Shown: piece after piece, positions 25,238-33,982 of the stretch
Numbering within the stretch: position 1 is the first letter of the stretch
How the letters are laid out: each line of letters begins with the position of its first letter
NCBI GenBank assembly: GCA_963676905.2
Contig: CAXXVE010000001.1
Coordinates: forward strand, 3,596,001-3,660,000
Length of the DNA: 64,000 nt
Origin: Oceanispirochaeta sp963676905
GTDB lineage: Bacteria > Spirochaetota > Spirochaetia > DSM-2461
Direction: 5' to 3'
Notes under the pieces: generated by a model
The model's input: only the letters and a program-made list of their open reading frames with translations
Database searches by the model: none
What the model was told of the DNA's origin: nothing
Made by a program: the position numbers and the translations under genes

Positions 25238-25780
25238 CTACTTCTCGATTCCGGTTCTGGCGGGCACACCTGCTTTGTAGTAGTGTTTGACTTCCTGAAT
25301 CTCGCTGACAAGATCGGCAGCTTCCCGAACAGACTCGGGAGCACCCCTTCCAGTAAGGACAAACTCGACTCCCTCCTCCTTGCAATGAATCTGTTCAAGA
25401 ACATCTTCTACGGGAACAAGACCGAGTTTCATGGCCACATTGAGCTCTTCGGCAATTACAACATCGTATTTCCCTGAATGGAGGGCTTCTTTAATGGAGG
25501 TCCAGCCTCTTTCGGCTGCGTCCACATCCTCAGGCCTTGGCTTCTGGCTTATAAAGCGTGGTTCTCCGTACTGTTCGAGGGTCAGTATCTGTTCATCGTC
25601 CAGGAGGCTCTTCATCTTCCCGAGCATTCTGATTTCGCTGTATTCGCCATTTTTAAGGAACTGGCCTATAAAAACAGAACACCCCGCACCAAGAGCGCGG
25701 AGAGTGAGCCCGAGGGACGCGGTGGTCTTCCCCTTGCCCGTCCCCGTATAGACCTGAACGTAGCCCTTGTCTATATTCAT
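25238..25780 (-). CDS. cobO: Corrinoid adenosyltransferase (CobO/BtuR type)
   Basis: About 180 residues. The P-loop TGTGKGKTTASLG near the N-terminus, GQFLKNGEYSEIRML, DVVIAEELNVAMKLGLV and FVLTGRGAPESVREAADLVSEI are diagnostic for the CobA/CobO/BtuR family, which adenosylates cob(I)alamin or its precursors to make coenzyme B12. The start chosen is the ATG at 25780, overlapping the upstream stop as ATGA; a GTG at 25792 is the alternative. No other cobalamin genes are in the window, so salvage is likely. Confidence 0.92.
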   Translation of the reverse strand: MNIDKGYVQVYTGTGKGKTTASLGLTLRALGAGCSVFIGQFLKNGEYSEIRMLGKMKSLLDDEQILTLEQYGEPRFISQKPRPEDVDAAERGWTSIKEALHSGKYDVVIAEELNVAMKLGLVPVEDVLEQIHCKEEGVEFVLTGRGAPESVREAADLVSEIQEVKHYYKAGVPARTGIEK

Positions 25781-26643
25781 GACCTGTACCACCTGGCTGC
25801 AATGCCGTTGGGAAGAGAGTTTCCCTTTTCAGAGCTGAGAACCAGATCCAGAGTTTCAATTTCCGCTGCCGGAACCCTCAGAACAGAGCAGCAGTAGCCG
25901 GCAAGGTCCTCTTTGGAGACTTCAGGATCATGGCAGGATAGAAGAAGAAAGGATGGATCTTTATCCATCACCCTTGAACAGAGTTTCATAAGGCCTGGAA
26001 GGTCACGCTTAAGACGCCATGTCTTTCCGCCTTTGGCTCTGCCGAAGGCGGGAGGATCGAGGATCAGACCTGTATAGCTGTTCTGCCTTCGTATCTCACG
26101 CTCCAGAAAAGCTGAAATGTCATCTACGATAAACCTTACAGAGTCCTCGGGCAGACCCGCTCTCTCACGATTTGACCGGGCCCAGTTTACGGCGGACTTC
26201 GACGCATCCAGATGACAGACCAGGCCCTTCTTTGCAGCTGCGGCGCAGACAAGGGAGGAGCCGCCGGTATAGGCGAAGCCGTTCAGGATACGGTGTTCCC
26301 TGGGGTCAGCTGCGATCTTTGAAGAGAGCCAGTCCCAGTTCTCCTTCTGTTCAGGATAGATTCCGATCTGGCCGTTCTCAGAAAGGCGCAGCTCCATTTT
26401 GATATCTCCATACTCGAAATCCGGAAGGATACAGGGGGACTCATCAATATCTTTTGCCGTTGAAGAGGACCATCCCCGATCCTTGTCGAAGAGATGATCC
26501 GCCTCTTCCCACAGCCCGGAAGCCGCAGGTGAAAAGACGGCCTGCGGAGCCTGCCTGACAAAGGTCTCATTGCCGATACGCTCCAGCCTGCGGCCTCCGC
26601 CGCAGTCGAGAAGTTCAAAATTACCACATTTAAAAGTTTTCAT
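25777..26643 (-). CDS. Class I SAM-dependent methyltransferase, RlmI-like
   Basis: 288 residues. SAM motif I is LNGFAYTGGSSLVCAAA, the ribose-binding acidic residue is in CHLDASKSAVNWARSN, and motif IV is LILDPPAFGRAKGG, all as in the RlmI/RlmK family of 23S rRNA methyltransferases. The N-terminal PUA domain of RlmI is absent and replaced by about 100 residues of less certain fold, so the exact RNA target is open. It overlaps cobO by 4 nt (ATGA). Confidence 0.8.
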   Translation of the reverse strand: MKTFKCGNFELLDCGGGRRLERIGNETFVRQAPQAVFSPAASGLWEEADHLFDKDRGWSSSTAKDIDESPCILPDFEYGDIKMELRLSENGQIGIYPEQKENWDWLSSKIAADPREHRILNGFAYTGGSSLVCAAAAKKGLVCHLDASKSAVNWARSNRERAGLPEDSVRFIVDDISAFLEREIRRQNSYTGLILDPPAFGRAKGGKTWRLKRDLPGLMKLCSRVMDKDPSFLLLSCHDPEVSKEDLAGYCCSVLRVPAAEIETLDLVLSSEKGNSLPNGIAARWYRS

Positions 26644-26689
26644 GCTGCCTCACCGCCTCTGCTGCTCGTACCGGAAAAACAGTGAGGTA

Positions 26690-27619
26690 TCAGCACCGGA
26701 TCAGGTCCAGGGGCGCTGACTGATAGCAGGGTGTTGATTCAAAGCTGCCTATTCCCTCAAATATGGACTGCAGCTTTGTATTGATCCCCTTGTAGACCCC
26801 TTCTGTTATGCTGACTCCACCGGGTTCGGTCTTCTGTTTTTCAAGATGGGCGGCAAGATTGATTACCTCTGAGATAATCTGACCGGTGTCATTATGGTAG
26901 TTCAGTTTGCCCGTATTGATGCCCAGACGCAGATGAATGGGATCATCAAGGGGATTTTTTTTGCTCATATTGAACAGGGCGATAGTCCTTTGAACCTCAA
27001 TGGCAAAACGGACAGCCCGCTCTATGTGCTCCTTGAAGGCAAAGGCAAGAATCCCGCCGTCACCCGCCCAAGTCCAGATTCTGCCGTCTGTATGAGCCAG
27101 GTTCTGCTTCAGGAAAACCCAGAGATTCGTGTAAACCTTCTTCATTGTTTTAGCACCGTATTTCTTTACGAGTTCGGAGTTGGAAACAATGTCCACACTG
27201 ATCACGCTGACAGCATAGGATTTGCCGTCTTTCAAAGCACCCCAGTTGGGAAGTTCACTTATATCGTCCTTGATGGGAAGGACTTTTCTTTTCTTGAAAT
27301 CATAAAAATATCCGGAGAGCGTCAGCTGCTGAAGAAAGTACTCAAAATTTTCAAGCTGCAGCACCCGGCCCAGAATCAGGTTGTTGTCCAGTTCGGCCAG
27401 AAGCTTCACAAGCTCGTCTGTTTTCTTGATGGCCTCCATATTTTCTACCAGAACAGTAGCAGCTAATCGCAACCCCATTGTCTGCACAGCGGTTTTTTCA
27501 GCAAGTGCATATATATCAAACTTTTTGTTGAGCATCTTCCCGATTTCGTCCATTTCCTTGATTTTGATGCTGCAGGAAATAGTTTCAATAAGAAGATTCT
27601 TGAGGGATGGATCTAACAT
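26690..27619 (-). CDS. Class III adenylate/guanylate cyclase-domain protein
   Basis: 309 residues from the ATG at 27619 behind GGAG (6 nt). The N-terminal 130 residues are helical with no transmembrane segment. The cyclase homology domain follows: metal-binding Asp143 in SVISVDIVSNSEL, Asp187 in WTWAGDGGILAF, and the INLAAHLE helix with Asn254. The transition-state Arg normally four residues after this Asn is His258, so activity may be reduced or altered. It is divergent from the MATE gene. Nucleotide specificity cannot be read. Confidence 0.82.
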   Translation of the reverse strand: MLDPSLKNLLIETISCSIKIKEMDEIGKMLNKKFDIYALAEKTAVQTMGLRLAATVLVENMEAIKKTDELVKLLAELDNNLILGRVLQLENFEYFLQQLTLSGYFYDFKKRKVLPIKDDISELPNWGALKDGKSYAVSVISVDIVSNSELVKKYGAKTMKKVYTNLWVFLKQNLAHTDGRIWTWAGDGGILAFAFKEHIERAVRFAIEVQRTIALFNMSKKNPLDDPIHLRLGINTGKLNYHNDTGQIISEVINLAAHLEKQKTEPGGVSITEGVYKGINTKLQSIFEGIGSFESTPCYQSAPLDLIRC

Positions 27620-27752
27620 AGGATCTCCAATGATGAATTTCGTTAAAATTATATGCAAATTTCAACTATGCCACAAGACTAAAATCGTATACTCTAAATA
27701 TTGTAATCCAACCGACTATAGCTGTTCATTATTACATTACGGAGAAAAAGAT

Positions 27753-29159
27753 ATGCAGGATTCAGACAAAGCCGAAACGAGGGACGAAACCATTTTCACC
27801 GCTCCCGTCACAGGGCTTATAATAAAATTGAGCGTACCCCTGCTGGCTGGTATGTTCTTTCAGCTCCTCTACAACATCGTTGACACATGGTTTGTCAGCC
27901 GGATTGATCTTGCAGACCCCTCCTTTGTAGGCGGCGTCGGGCTGATCTTCCCGTTGATTTTCCTTTTCATTGCCCTTGGTAACGGAATTATGGTGGGAGT
28001 GAGCTCCCTCGTTGCCCGTGCCATCGGAGAGAGGAACCACTCAGTCCTGAACCGTACCGCCGAGTCGGGACTGGCTCTCAGTCTTGTTCTGACAATCTTC
28101 TGCCTGACAGCCGTCGGCTTTTGGGGGGACAGCCTTGTCCATATGATGGGAGCCACCGGTGACTACTATACCCATGGATACAACTACCTCATCTACATCG
28201 CTCCGGCGGCCCTGTTCATCTTCTTCGGAAACGTTTTTATAGGAATACTTCAGGGTGAAGGCCTCATGAAACCCGTTATGATGGGTATGATCCTGGGAAC
28301 CGTTACCAATATTATCCTGGACCCCGTTTTTATATTCATATTTGATATGGATGTCCGCGGAGCCGCCCTTGCAACAGTTATAGGACAGCTCTTCAGTTTT
28401 CTCTACATTCTGGGTGTCTTTCTGAAGAACCGCTCATCCATCAGGATCGAATGGAAGATTAAAAACATCAGCCGTGAGGTGATTGGAAAGATTGTAGTGA
28501 TAGGGCTCCCCCAGTCCATGGGAATGATGCTGATGGCCCTGAGTTTCATCTTCTTCAACCATCTCGTTGTAAGCATTGATCCCCTTGCTCTTACAGCCTT
28601 CAGCCTCTTTGGACGGTTCGAGCAGCTTGTCCTGATGCCCGCATTTGCCCTGAGTGCAGCCGTAGTGACCCTGGTGGGCCAGAATACGGCTCGCGGCCTT
28701 TATGACCGTGCCTGGGAGACAATGAAACGGTCCTATACCCTCGGTGTTTCAGTGGTCCTTACCCTGGCCGTTCTGATGATGATAGCCGCCCGCTGGATCT
28801 ACCCCCTCTTTTCGGACATCCCCCAGGTCATAGATTATGCCGTGCGCCAGACCTATGCCCTGGAGCTGTTTTACACATTTGCCCTTGTGGGAATTATCAA
28901 CCGGAGTTTTTTCCAGGCCGTCGGCCACCCTCTCCCTGCCTTCTTCCTGACTCTGCTGCGCACAATACTGATATCCCTCCCCCTGGCCTATCTGTTTGTA
29001 CTTGAGTTCGGAATGGGAATAGAGGGAGTATGGTGGGGGCTCAATGCAGGAGGAGTGGGTTCAATGATTGTCAGTGTAATCTGGGTGCGTTATACAATAA
29101 TCCGCCTTAAAAAAGGCAACTACTCGGTTCAAAGCAGCTCTAAAGAACTTCCAGCCTGA
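27753..29159 (+). CDS. MATE family efflux transporter
   Basis: 468 residues, 12 hydrophobic helices. MATE features include ISVPLLAGMFFQLLYNIVDTWFVSRI in helix 1 and the repeated half at about 250 (GLPQSMGMMLMALSFIFFNHLV). It exports cationic drugs or metabolites with Na+ or H+. The start is the ATG at 27753 with GGAG 8 nt upstream; a longer in-frame ORF reaches back into the opposing cyclase gene and is not real. Its 3' end overlaps the convergent GH2 gene by 20 nt. Confidence 0.93.
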   Translation: MQDSDKAETRDETIFTAPVTGLIIKLSVPLLAGMFFQLLYNIVDTWFVSRIDLADPSFVGGVGLIFPLIFLFIALGNGIMVGVSSLVARAIGERNHSVLNRTAESGLALSLVLTIFCLTAVGFWGDSLVHMMGATGDYYTHGYNYLIYIAPAALFIFFGNVFIGILQGEGLMKPVMMGMILGTVTNIILDPVFIFIFDMDVRGAALATVIGQLFSFLYILGVFLKNRSSIRIEWKIKNISREVIGKIVVIGLPQSMGMMLMALSFIFFNHLVVSIDPLALTAFSLFGRFEQLVLMPAFALSAAVVTLVGQNTARGLYDRAWETMKRSYTLGVSVVLTLAVLMMIAARWIYPLFSDIPQVIDYAVRQTYALELFYTFALVGIINRSFFQAVGHPLPAFFLTLLRTILISLPLAYLFVLEFGMGIEGVWWGLNAGGVGSMIVSVIWVRYTIIRLKKGNYSVQSSSKELPA

Positions 29160-31560
29160 TATCTTCGGCTGCAAAACGGCTGCACCGGGCCTTTACTGTA
29201 ATCTCTCCCGCCTCACCGGTTGTTCTGATCCATATGGCAATCACCCCTCCAGTCAGAGCCGTATGCCGTGGCCCTATGACCTCACCTGGTCCCTGAACCT
29301 CTATGCTTATGGTTTCATTCACATAGGGCATGACATTGCCGTACTGGTCCTCCAGACGGTACTCAAGACGGCTGCAGTCCCAGTCGCCGCTGCTCAGGGT
29401 CAGACTGTCGCAGCCTGCAGAGAGACGGCTGGCTGAGCCTGATCCGAAGGTGCGGCGGCAGACCTCCTCCCCCTTGAGGAGACCGGCGATCTGAAAGACA
29501 TCCTCCTCCTCTCCCCAGCCGGCACTGTACTTCATAAACAGGGCCACTGCATCGGTAAAACTGAGTCTGTATCGGGCCATAAGGCGCCCCATTTTCAAAT
29601 AGTGGGTCCACTTAAGGTTTTCTTCACCGTTGATCATCACATAGCTTACAAGGGATGAGAAGACCTTCCTGTGTCGGGGAGCAAAGGGAAGTTCAACAGC
29701 CTGCTCCCCTATGAGATCATCGATGATTACAGGGGGATGATCCAGGTGGGGGTAGAGATAGAAAGCCGGTAAAAACTCCCCGATCCTTCTTCCGTTTTTG
29801 TATAGGACGATGCTGTCGCAGTTGGTGTAGACTTCCACAGGGAGCATCCGGGCGGCGTCTCTCTCTCCCTTGGCAAAGAGGGAGGCAGGTTCAAGCACGA
29901 GCCCCTCTTCGGGATCCATCTGCGAACTGTAGACTGCCGCTGCGGTCTTGGGGATGCGGAACATGTCCGCCACACCGTGATAGCAGATCCTGTCCCCGCT
30001 GCCGAACTCCCTGTGGGTGTTGTAGTCCCAGGCACACCAGCCTATGGCACCGCTGATCCTGTTGTCCCCCATCATCCTGTTGAGAACCCTCAGATGGCGC
30101 AGGGCATGCTCCCTGACCCTCTGTTCCTGATCGAAACGTTTGGTGGGGAACATATGTCCGTTGAATTCCGTTACAAGATAGGGTGCTCCCCGCCTGGGAG
30201 CGACCCTGTCTGGTTTTCTGAGTATCTTCTCCGCTTTGCCGGTATCACCGCTGTGAACAAAGTCATTCATAGTGTAGACATCTTCAAGGAGCTCGCTCTT
30301 TCGGGAATACCTGACTCCACCGGTCTGTCTTGTGGAATCAAGATGACGGCTCAGTCTGTTTGTTCTGGCATAAAAGTCGTGGCTGTCCCCGGATTCATTG
30401 ATCCGCACTCCCCAGAGAATAATGGAGGGGTGGTTCCAGTCGCGCCGGATCATCTCTTCCAGGGCAATGCAGGCATTGTCCTGCCACTTACTGCTGCCTA
30501 TATACTGCCACCCCGGCATCTCCTCAAAAACAAGCAGTCCAATCTCGTCACAGCGGTCAAGGAAGTCTCTGGACTGGGGATAGTGGGAGGTCCGGACCAG
30601 ATTCAGCCCCAGATCGTACTTCAGCCGGTCAGCATCCATCCTCTGTTCCCGCCGGGGCATGGCGTAGCCTGTGTAGGGGTAGGACTGATGACGGTTGAGT
30701 CCCCGGAGCTTCAGCCTTTTCCCGTTCAGATAGAATCCCCCGGACCTGAACTCAGCCTCTCTGAAACCAATGCGCCTTGAAAAAGAGTCACTCTCGCTGT
30801 CGGGAGCCATAAAGGAGACCTCCAGATCATAGAGCACCGGATTTTTCACCGACCACTCACTGAGCCCGTCCATATGATAGAGCTCCAGGGTATGGAGAGA
30901 GTCTCCCGGCTTCAGATACACATCCCTCTCCAGATGAAAGCCGTCTCCCTCGGGAAGCCTGAGGGTGAGAGAGAGGGTCCTGTTCATGTCAGCACCGGTG
31001 AGGTTGCTTATATGTACATCTGTTTTAAGCCCCTTCTCACGGCCGGAGGCCCCTGATGTTTCAGCTTTGATATTTTCAATAAAAACCTCAGGCACGATTC
31101 GTAGAGTGACTGGCCTGTAGATTCCCCCGTAGCAAAGGTAGTCAATAACCCGGCCGAAGGGAGGGATATCGGGACGTTCGGTAGAATCAACCCTGACGAC
31201 AACCCTGCAGGGCATGCCCGTATCGGCATAGGGTTTCAGGTTTATTGAAAAGGGCGTATACCCCCCCTTGTGTCCGCCGGCATACTTGCCGTTGACCCAG
31301 ACATCGGCGGCAGCCATTACCCCTTCAAAATCAAGGAAGGCACACTCGTCATCCCTGTAGTGGGGCAGAATCATATCCTGCATATAGCAGCTTACAAACT
31401 GATACTCCCTCTCGTCGAAGCCGTTGTAAGGAAGCTCCCTGTTCGTATGGGGCAGCCCGACAGATTCCCATCCATCTGCCCTGTATTTTTCCTGGAGGTA
31501 CTCCTCATTGAAATCGGGAGTGTAGAGCCAGTTTCTGTTAAGGCTGAGAATAGTACGCAT
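29140..31560 (-). CDS. Family 2 glycoside hydrolase (beta-galactosidase type)
   Basis: 806 residues, no signal peptide. Jelly-roll sugar-binding domain (residues 1-165), Ig-like domain, then the TIM barrel with the GH2 signatures NLVRTSHYPQSRDFLDRCDEIGLLVFEE and NHPSIILWGVRINES (acid/base Glu). The probable nucleophile Glu is in YLVTEFNGHMF. Two C-terminal Ig-like domains follow. The substrate (beta-galactoside or beta-glucuronide) is not fixed by sequence. It begins 2 nt after the TetR gene and is therefore cotranscribed with it, probably induced when TetR binds its ligand. Confidence 0.9.
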   Translation of the reverse strand: MRTILSLNRNWLYTPDFNEEYLQEKYRADGWESVGLPHTNRELPYNGFDEREYQFVSCYMQDMILPHYRDDECAFLDFEGVMAAADVWVNGKYAGGHKGGYTPFSINLKPYADTGMPCRVVVRVDSTERPDIPPFGRVIDYLCYGGIYRPVTLRIVPEVFIENIKAETSGASGREKGLKTDVHISNLTGADMNRTLSLTLRLPEGDGFHLERDVYLKPGDSLHTLELYHMDGLSEWSVKNPVLYDLEVSFMAPDSESDSFSRRIGFREAEFRSGGFYLNGKRLKLRGLNRHQSYPYTGYAMPRREQRMDADRLKYDLGLNLVRTSHYPQSRDFLDRCDEIGLLVFEEMPGWQYIGSSKWQDNACIALEEMIRRDWNHPSIILWGVRINESGDSHDFYARTNRLSRHLDSTRQTGGVRYSRKSELLEDVYTMNDFVHSGDTGKAEKILRKPDRVAPRRGAPYLVTEFNGHMFPTKRFDQEQRVREHALRHLRVLNRMMGDNRISGAIGWCAWDYNTHREFGSGDRICYHGVADMFRIPKTAAAVYSSQMDPEEGLVLEPASLFAKGERDAARMLPVEVYTNCDSIVLYKNGRRIGEFLPAFYLYPHLDHPPVIIDDLIGEQAVELPFAPRHRKVFSSLVSYVMINGEENLKWTHYLKMGRLMARYRLSFTDAVALFMKYSAGWGEEEDVFQIAGLLKGEEVCRRTFGSGSASRLSAGCDSLTLSSGDWDCSRLEYRLEDQYGNVMPYVNETISIEVQGPGEVIGPRHTALTGGVIAIWIRTTGEAGEITVKARCSRFAAEDIRLEVL

Positions 31561-31562
31561 CG

Positions 31563-32207
31563 TCAGTCCTTGATTATATATTTGTAGAGGGTTTCAACAA
31601 GAAGTTTCAGAGTCGTTTCGGAATCATAATCATTGTCACCGCTGACAACATGCCCTCTGTTAACAAGTTTCTGTGCCAGCGCCATAACCGCCTTACCAGC
31701 CATATTCAGATAGCTGAAGCGGTCCACATCGTCCCGGAGGCGATCACTGTTCACGTTTTTTTCAAGTATCTCGTTGATCATCTCGTCCTGACGGGCAAGC
31801 ATGGTTTCATAGCGGTCCATGGCGGCCGGAGGAGCTTCAAGCTTGCTTATATAGTTGTCAAAGTCCTCGAGATAGCGGAAAAAACCGGGATTGCTCCGGA
31901 ACAGATCCAGATATCCCTGCATTAAGGCCGAAAACCCGCCGCTCTGTCTCTCAAGAACCCTTTCAAGAAGGGGATTGAATCCTGTTTCCCAGCTGAAAAT
32001 AGCCGCTTCAACGGCAATTTCGCCTTTGTTTGTAAAGTATCTGTAGACCGAGGCCACACCGACACCAGCCTCATCGGCGATCTCCTGAATGGATGAGGCC
32101 TCTATTTTCTTTTCAAGGAAAAGCCTGTAAGATGCCTGAATAACAAGCTGCTTTCTCTCATAGACAAGTTTTTTCCTACCTTTAAGTTCTTCAGCCCCTG
32201 CAATCAT
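31563..32207 (-). CDS. TetR-family repressor
   Basis: 214 residues from the ATG at 32207 (GGAGG 5 nt upstream); a GTG at 32219 is less likely. The N-terminal helix-turn-helix (ASSIQEIADEAGVGVASVYRYFTNKGEI) is typical TetR; the C-terminal ligand and dimer domain is variable. Its promoter overlaps a 17-bp palindrome that recurs at 36020-36036, so it likely represses itself, the GH2 gene and the SCP2/aminotransferase operon. Confidence 0.92.
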   Translation of the reverse strand: MIAGAEELKGRKKLVYERKQLVIQASYRLFLEKKIEASSIQEIADEAGVGVASVYRYFTNKGEIAVEAAIFSWETGFNPLLERVLERQSGGFSALMQGYLDLFRSNPGFFRYLEDFDNYISKLEAPPAAMDRYETMLARQDEMINEILEKNVNSDRLRDDVDRFSYLNMAGKAVMALAQKLVNRGHVVSGDNDYDSETTLKLLVETLYKYIIKD

Positions 32208-32222
32208 GAACGCCTCCACATC

Positions 32223-32239
32223 TGATAGTTAAACTATCA
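32223..32239. promoter_or_regulatory. TetR operator 1 with own promoter
   Basis: TGATAGTTAAACTATCA is a perfect palindrome (TGATAGT-TAA-ACTATCA). On the minus strand it covers the -10 of a promoter TTGACA (32256-32261)-17-GATAGT (32233-32238) that reads into the TetR-GH2 operon, the standard position for autorepression. Confidence 0.75.
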
Positions 32240-32380
32240 CATATGAAATTTCAGTTGTCAACCGTGATTTTCCCCGGCAGGCAAATTACCTTCCCCCCTC
32301 CCCTCTCTGGTGATATACTCAGAATGCCCTGCCCTCCTGACTGGTTGTGCAGGAGAACTCAATACCTCAGGGAGATTAGT

Positions 32381-32683
32381 GTGATAAAACATATTGTGAT
32401 GTGGAAGTTCAAGGATGAAGCTGAAGGAAAGAGCAAGGCCGAGAACATGGCAATAATCAAGAAGGGCCTGGAGGACCTTGTCGGTGTGATCCCCCAGATC
32501 CGGAGCCTGGAAGTGGGCATCAACAAAAACAGCGAGGGAACCGCCTTCGATGCTGTACTTGTGTCCACATTCGACAGCATGGAAGATCTCAAGGCTTACA
32601 AAGAGGACCCCCGCCACAAAAAAGAGGCAGCCTACAATAAACTCTGCCGGACCGACCGCGTCGTTGTAGACTACGAATTCTGA
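32381..32683 (+). CDS. Dabb-domain (stress-responsive barrel) protein
   Basis: About 100 residues from a GTG at 32381 with GGGAG 6 nt upstream; the longer ORF start at 32243 would run through the TetR operator region. The Dabb pattern IKHIVMWKFKDEA...GLEDLVGVIPQIRSLEVGIN...DAVLVSTFDSMEDLKAYKEDPRHK is clear. Dabb proteins are dimeric ferredoxin-like barrels of mostly unknown function. The TetR operator lies about 140 nt upstream, so co-regulation is possible but not shown. Confidence 0.85.
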   Translation: MIKHIVMWKFKDEAEGKSKAENMAIIKKGLEDLVGVIPQIRSLEVGINKNSEGTAFDAVLVSTFDSMEDLKAYKEDPRHKKEAAYNKLCRTDRVVVDYEF

Positions 32684-32706
32684 CAGAATTTTAAAAATTG
32701 TAATAC

Positions 32707-32736
32707 TTGACCACTCCGCCTGTGTGATCATAAAAT
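32707..32736 (+). promoter_or_regulatory. Promoter of DUF819 gene
   Basis: TTGACC (32707-32712) and TAAAAT (32731-32736) with an 18-bp gap lie upstream of the ATG at 32773. The leader is about 30 nt. Confidence 0.5.
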
Positions 32737-32772
32737 ACTTGAACAAGTAAAAAAAACAAGAGGCATTTATTT

Positions 32773-33924
32773 ATGGCACAGGCAATTCTGCTTTCTGCAG
32801 CCGTTTTTTCGTTTCCCATCGGGATACACTTTTTCAGACTGACCTTTCCCGTTCTGAGAAAGATCAATCCCATTGTTGCAGCGTATATTTTTGGGCTCCT
32901 TCTGGTTAATACAGGTATCATCGGCGATGAGGCATTTCCTGTTCTTGATATCATTGCGACGGTGACTGTCTGTCTGTCCATTCCGCTGATGCTCTTTTCT
33001 GTCAACATCAGAACCTGGTTCAGAGAGTCGGGGAAGACAGGAATTGCAATGGTTCTGGCGGCTCTAGCCATAATGCTCACCCTGTTTGCCGGTCACTTTA
33101 TCTTCAGAGACAGCCTCCCTGACTTTCCGATGCTTTCGGGAATGCTTGTGGGGGTGTATACAGGAGGGACTCCCAACCTGGCAGCCCTCAGAATGGCTCT
33201 TAAGGTTCCCTCGGACCTCTATCTGGCAGTCCATGCCTCGGATATTCTTTTAAGTGCACTCTACCTGATGTTTGTCATGACCCTGGCCCGGAAAGTATTC
33301 GGACGCTTTATGATCAGCGACAGTCCTGAAGAGCTCAAAATGGATGAGATAGCCTCTACAGAGCAGGAGTTCACCCCGCTGAAGGTTCTCTTTTCAAAAG
33401 GAACCGTTACCCCCCTTCTGGGAGCGCTGGGCCTTGCGGTTCTTATATTTGCCGCAGGAGGAGGACTCTCTCTCCTTGTAGATGCAAACAGCCAGACAGT
33501 GGTTGCCATTCTTGTCATTACCACATTGAGCCTTGGTGTGTCCAATATTGAAAAGATCAGAAATATTCCAAAAACCTTTGCCTTCGGCGAGTATTTTATT
33601 CTTGTATTCAGCGGGGCGACGGGAGCCATGGGAAACTTCTCGCGGATACTGAGCTCAACCCCTTCAGTATTCCTCTTTGTGGGCTTTGCAGTCATCGGCT
33701 CCATGCTGATCCATGTCCTGCTGTGCAAGATATTCCGGATCGATGTAGATACAATGCTTATAGCCAGTACAGCCGCTATCTGCTCACCCCCCTTTGTCGG
33801 TGTTACGGCAATGAGCCTGAAACGCCCCTCCCTAGTGGCTCCTGGAATCACGGCGGGACTGATGGGCTATGCCCTGGGCAACTACCTCGGGGTGACTGTA
33901 TTCAAACTCTTCAGCCTTCTATAA
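32773..33924 (+). CDS. DUF819 family membrane protein
   Basis: 383 residues, about ten transmembrane segments. The motif MLVGVYTGGTPNLAALRMALKV and its second-half partner (ICSPPFVGVTAMSLKRPSLVAPGITAGLMGYALGNYLG) are characteristic of the DUF819 (YjcL-like) family. Function is unestablished; the inverted repeat layout is transporter-like. The gene has its own promoter and ends at a strong bidirectional terminator. Confidence 0.85.
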   Translation: MAQAILLSAAVFSFPIGIHFFRLTFPVLRKINPIVAAYIFGLLLVNTGIIGDEAFPVLDIIATVTVCLSIPLMLFSVNIRTWFRESGKTGIAMVLAALAIMLTLFAGHFIFRDSLPDFPMLSGMLVGVYTGGTPNLAALRMALKVPSDLYLAVHASDILLSALYLMFVMTLARKVFGRFMISDSPEELKMDEIASTEQEFTPLKVLFSKGTVTPLLGALGLAVLIFAAGGGLSLLVDANSQTVVAILVITTLSLGVSNIEKIRNIPKTFAFGEYFILVFSGATGAMGNFSRILSSTPSVFLFVGFAVIGSMLIHVLLCKIFRIDVDTMLIASTAAICSPPFVGVTAMSLKRPSLVAPGITAGLMGYALGNYLGVTVFKLFSLL

Positions 33925-33938
33925 CATCTTCAGCCCAA

Positions 33939-33967
33939 AATAAAAGCCCCTTACAGGGGCTTTTATT
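33939..33967. terminator. Bidirectional rho-independent terminator
   Basis: AATAAAAGCCCC (33939-33950) and GGGGCTTTTATT (33956-33967) form a perfect 12-bp stem with loop TTACA, with T-rich sequence on both strands. It serves both the DUF819 gene and the convergent aminotransferase gene. Confidence 0.85.
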
Positions 33968-33982
33968 TTTATACAGGCCTTG

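Noticed and set aside
27381..27752. Long 5' extension of the MATE gene ORF
   Set aside because: It runs antisense through the cyclase gene; the ATG at 27753 has a Shine-Dalgarno and gives the normal MATE N-terminus.
29977..30780. 267-residue plus-strand ORF
   Set aside because: Antisense to the GH2 gene; composition is that of a mirrored coding frame.
32243..32380. Extended start of the Dabb gene
   Set aside because: The extension lies just beside the TetR operator; the GTG at 32381 has a proper ribosome binding site and the family N-terminus.
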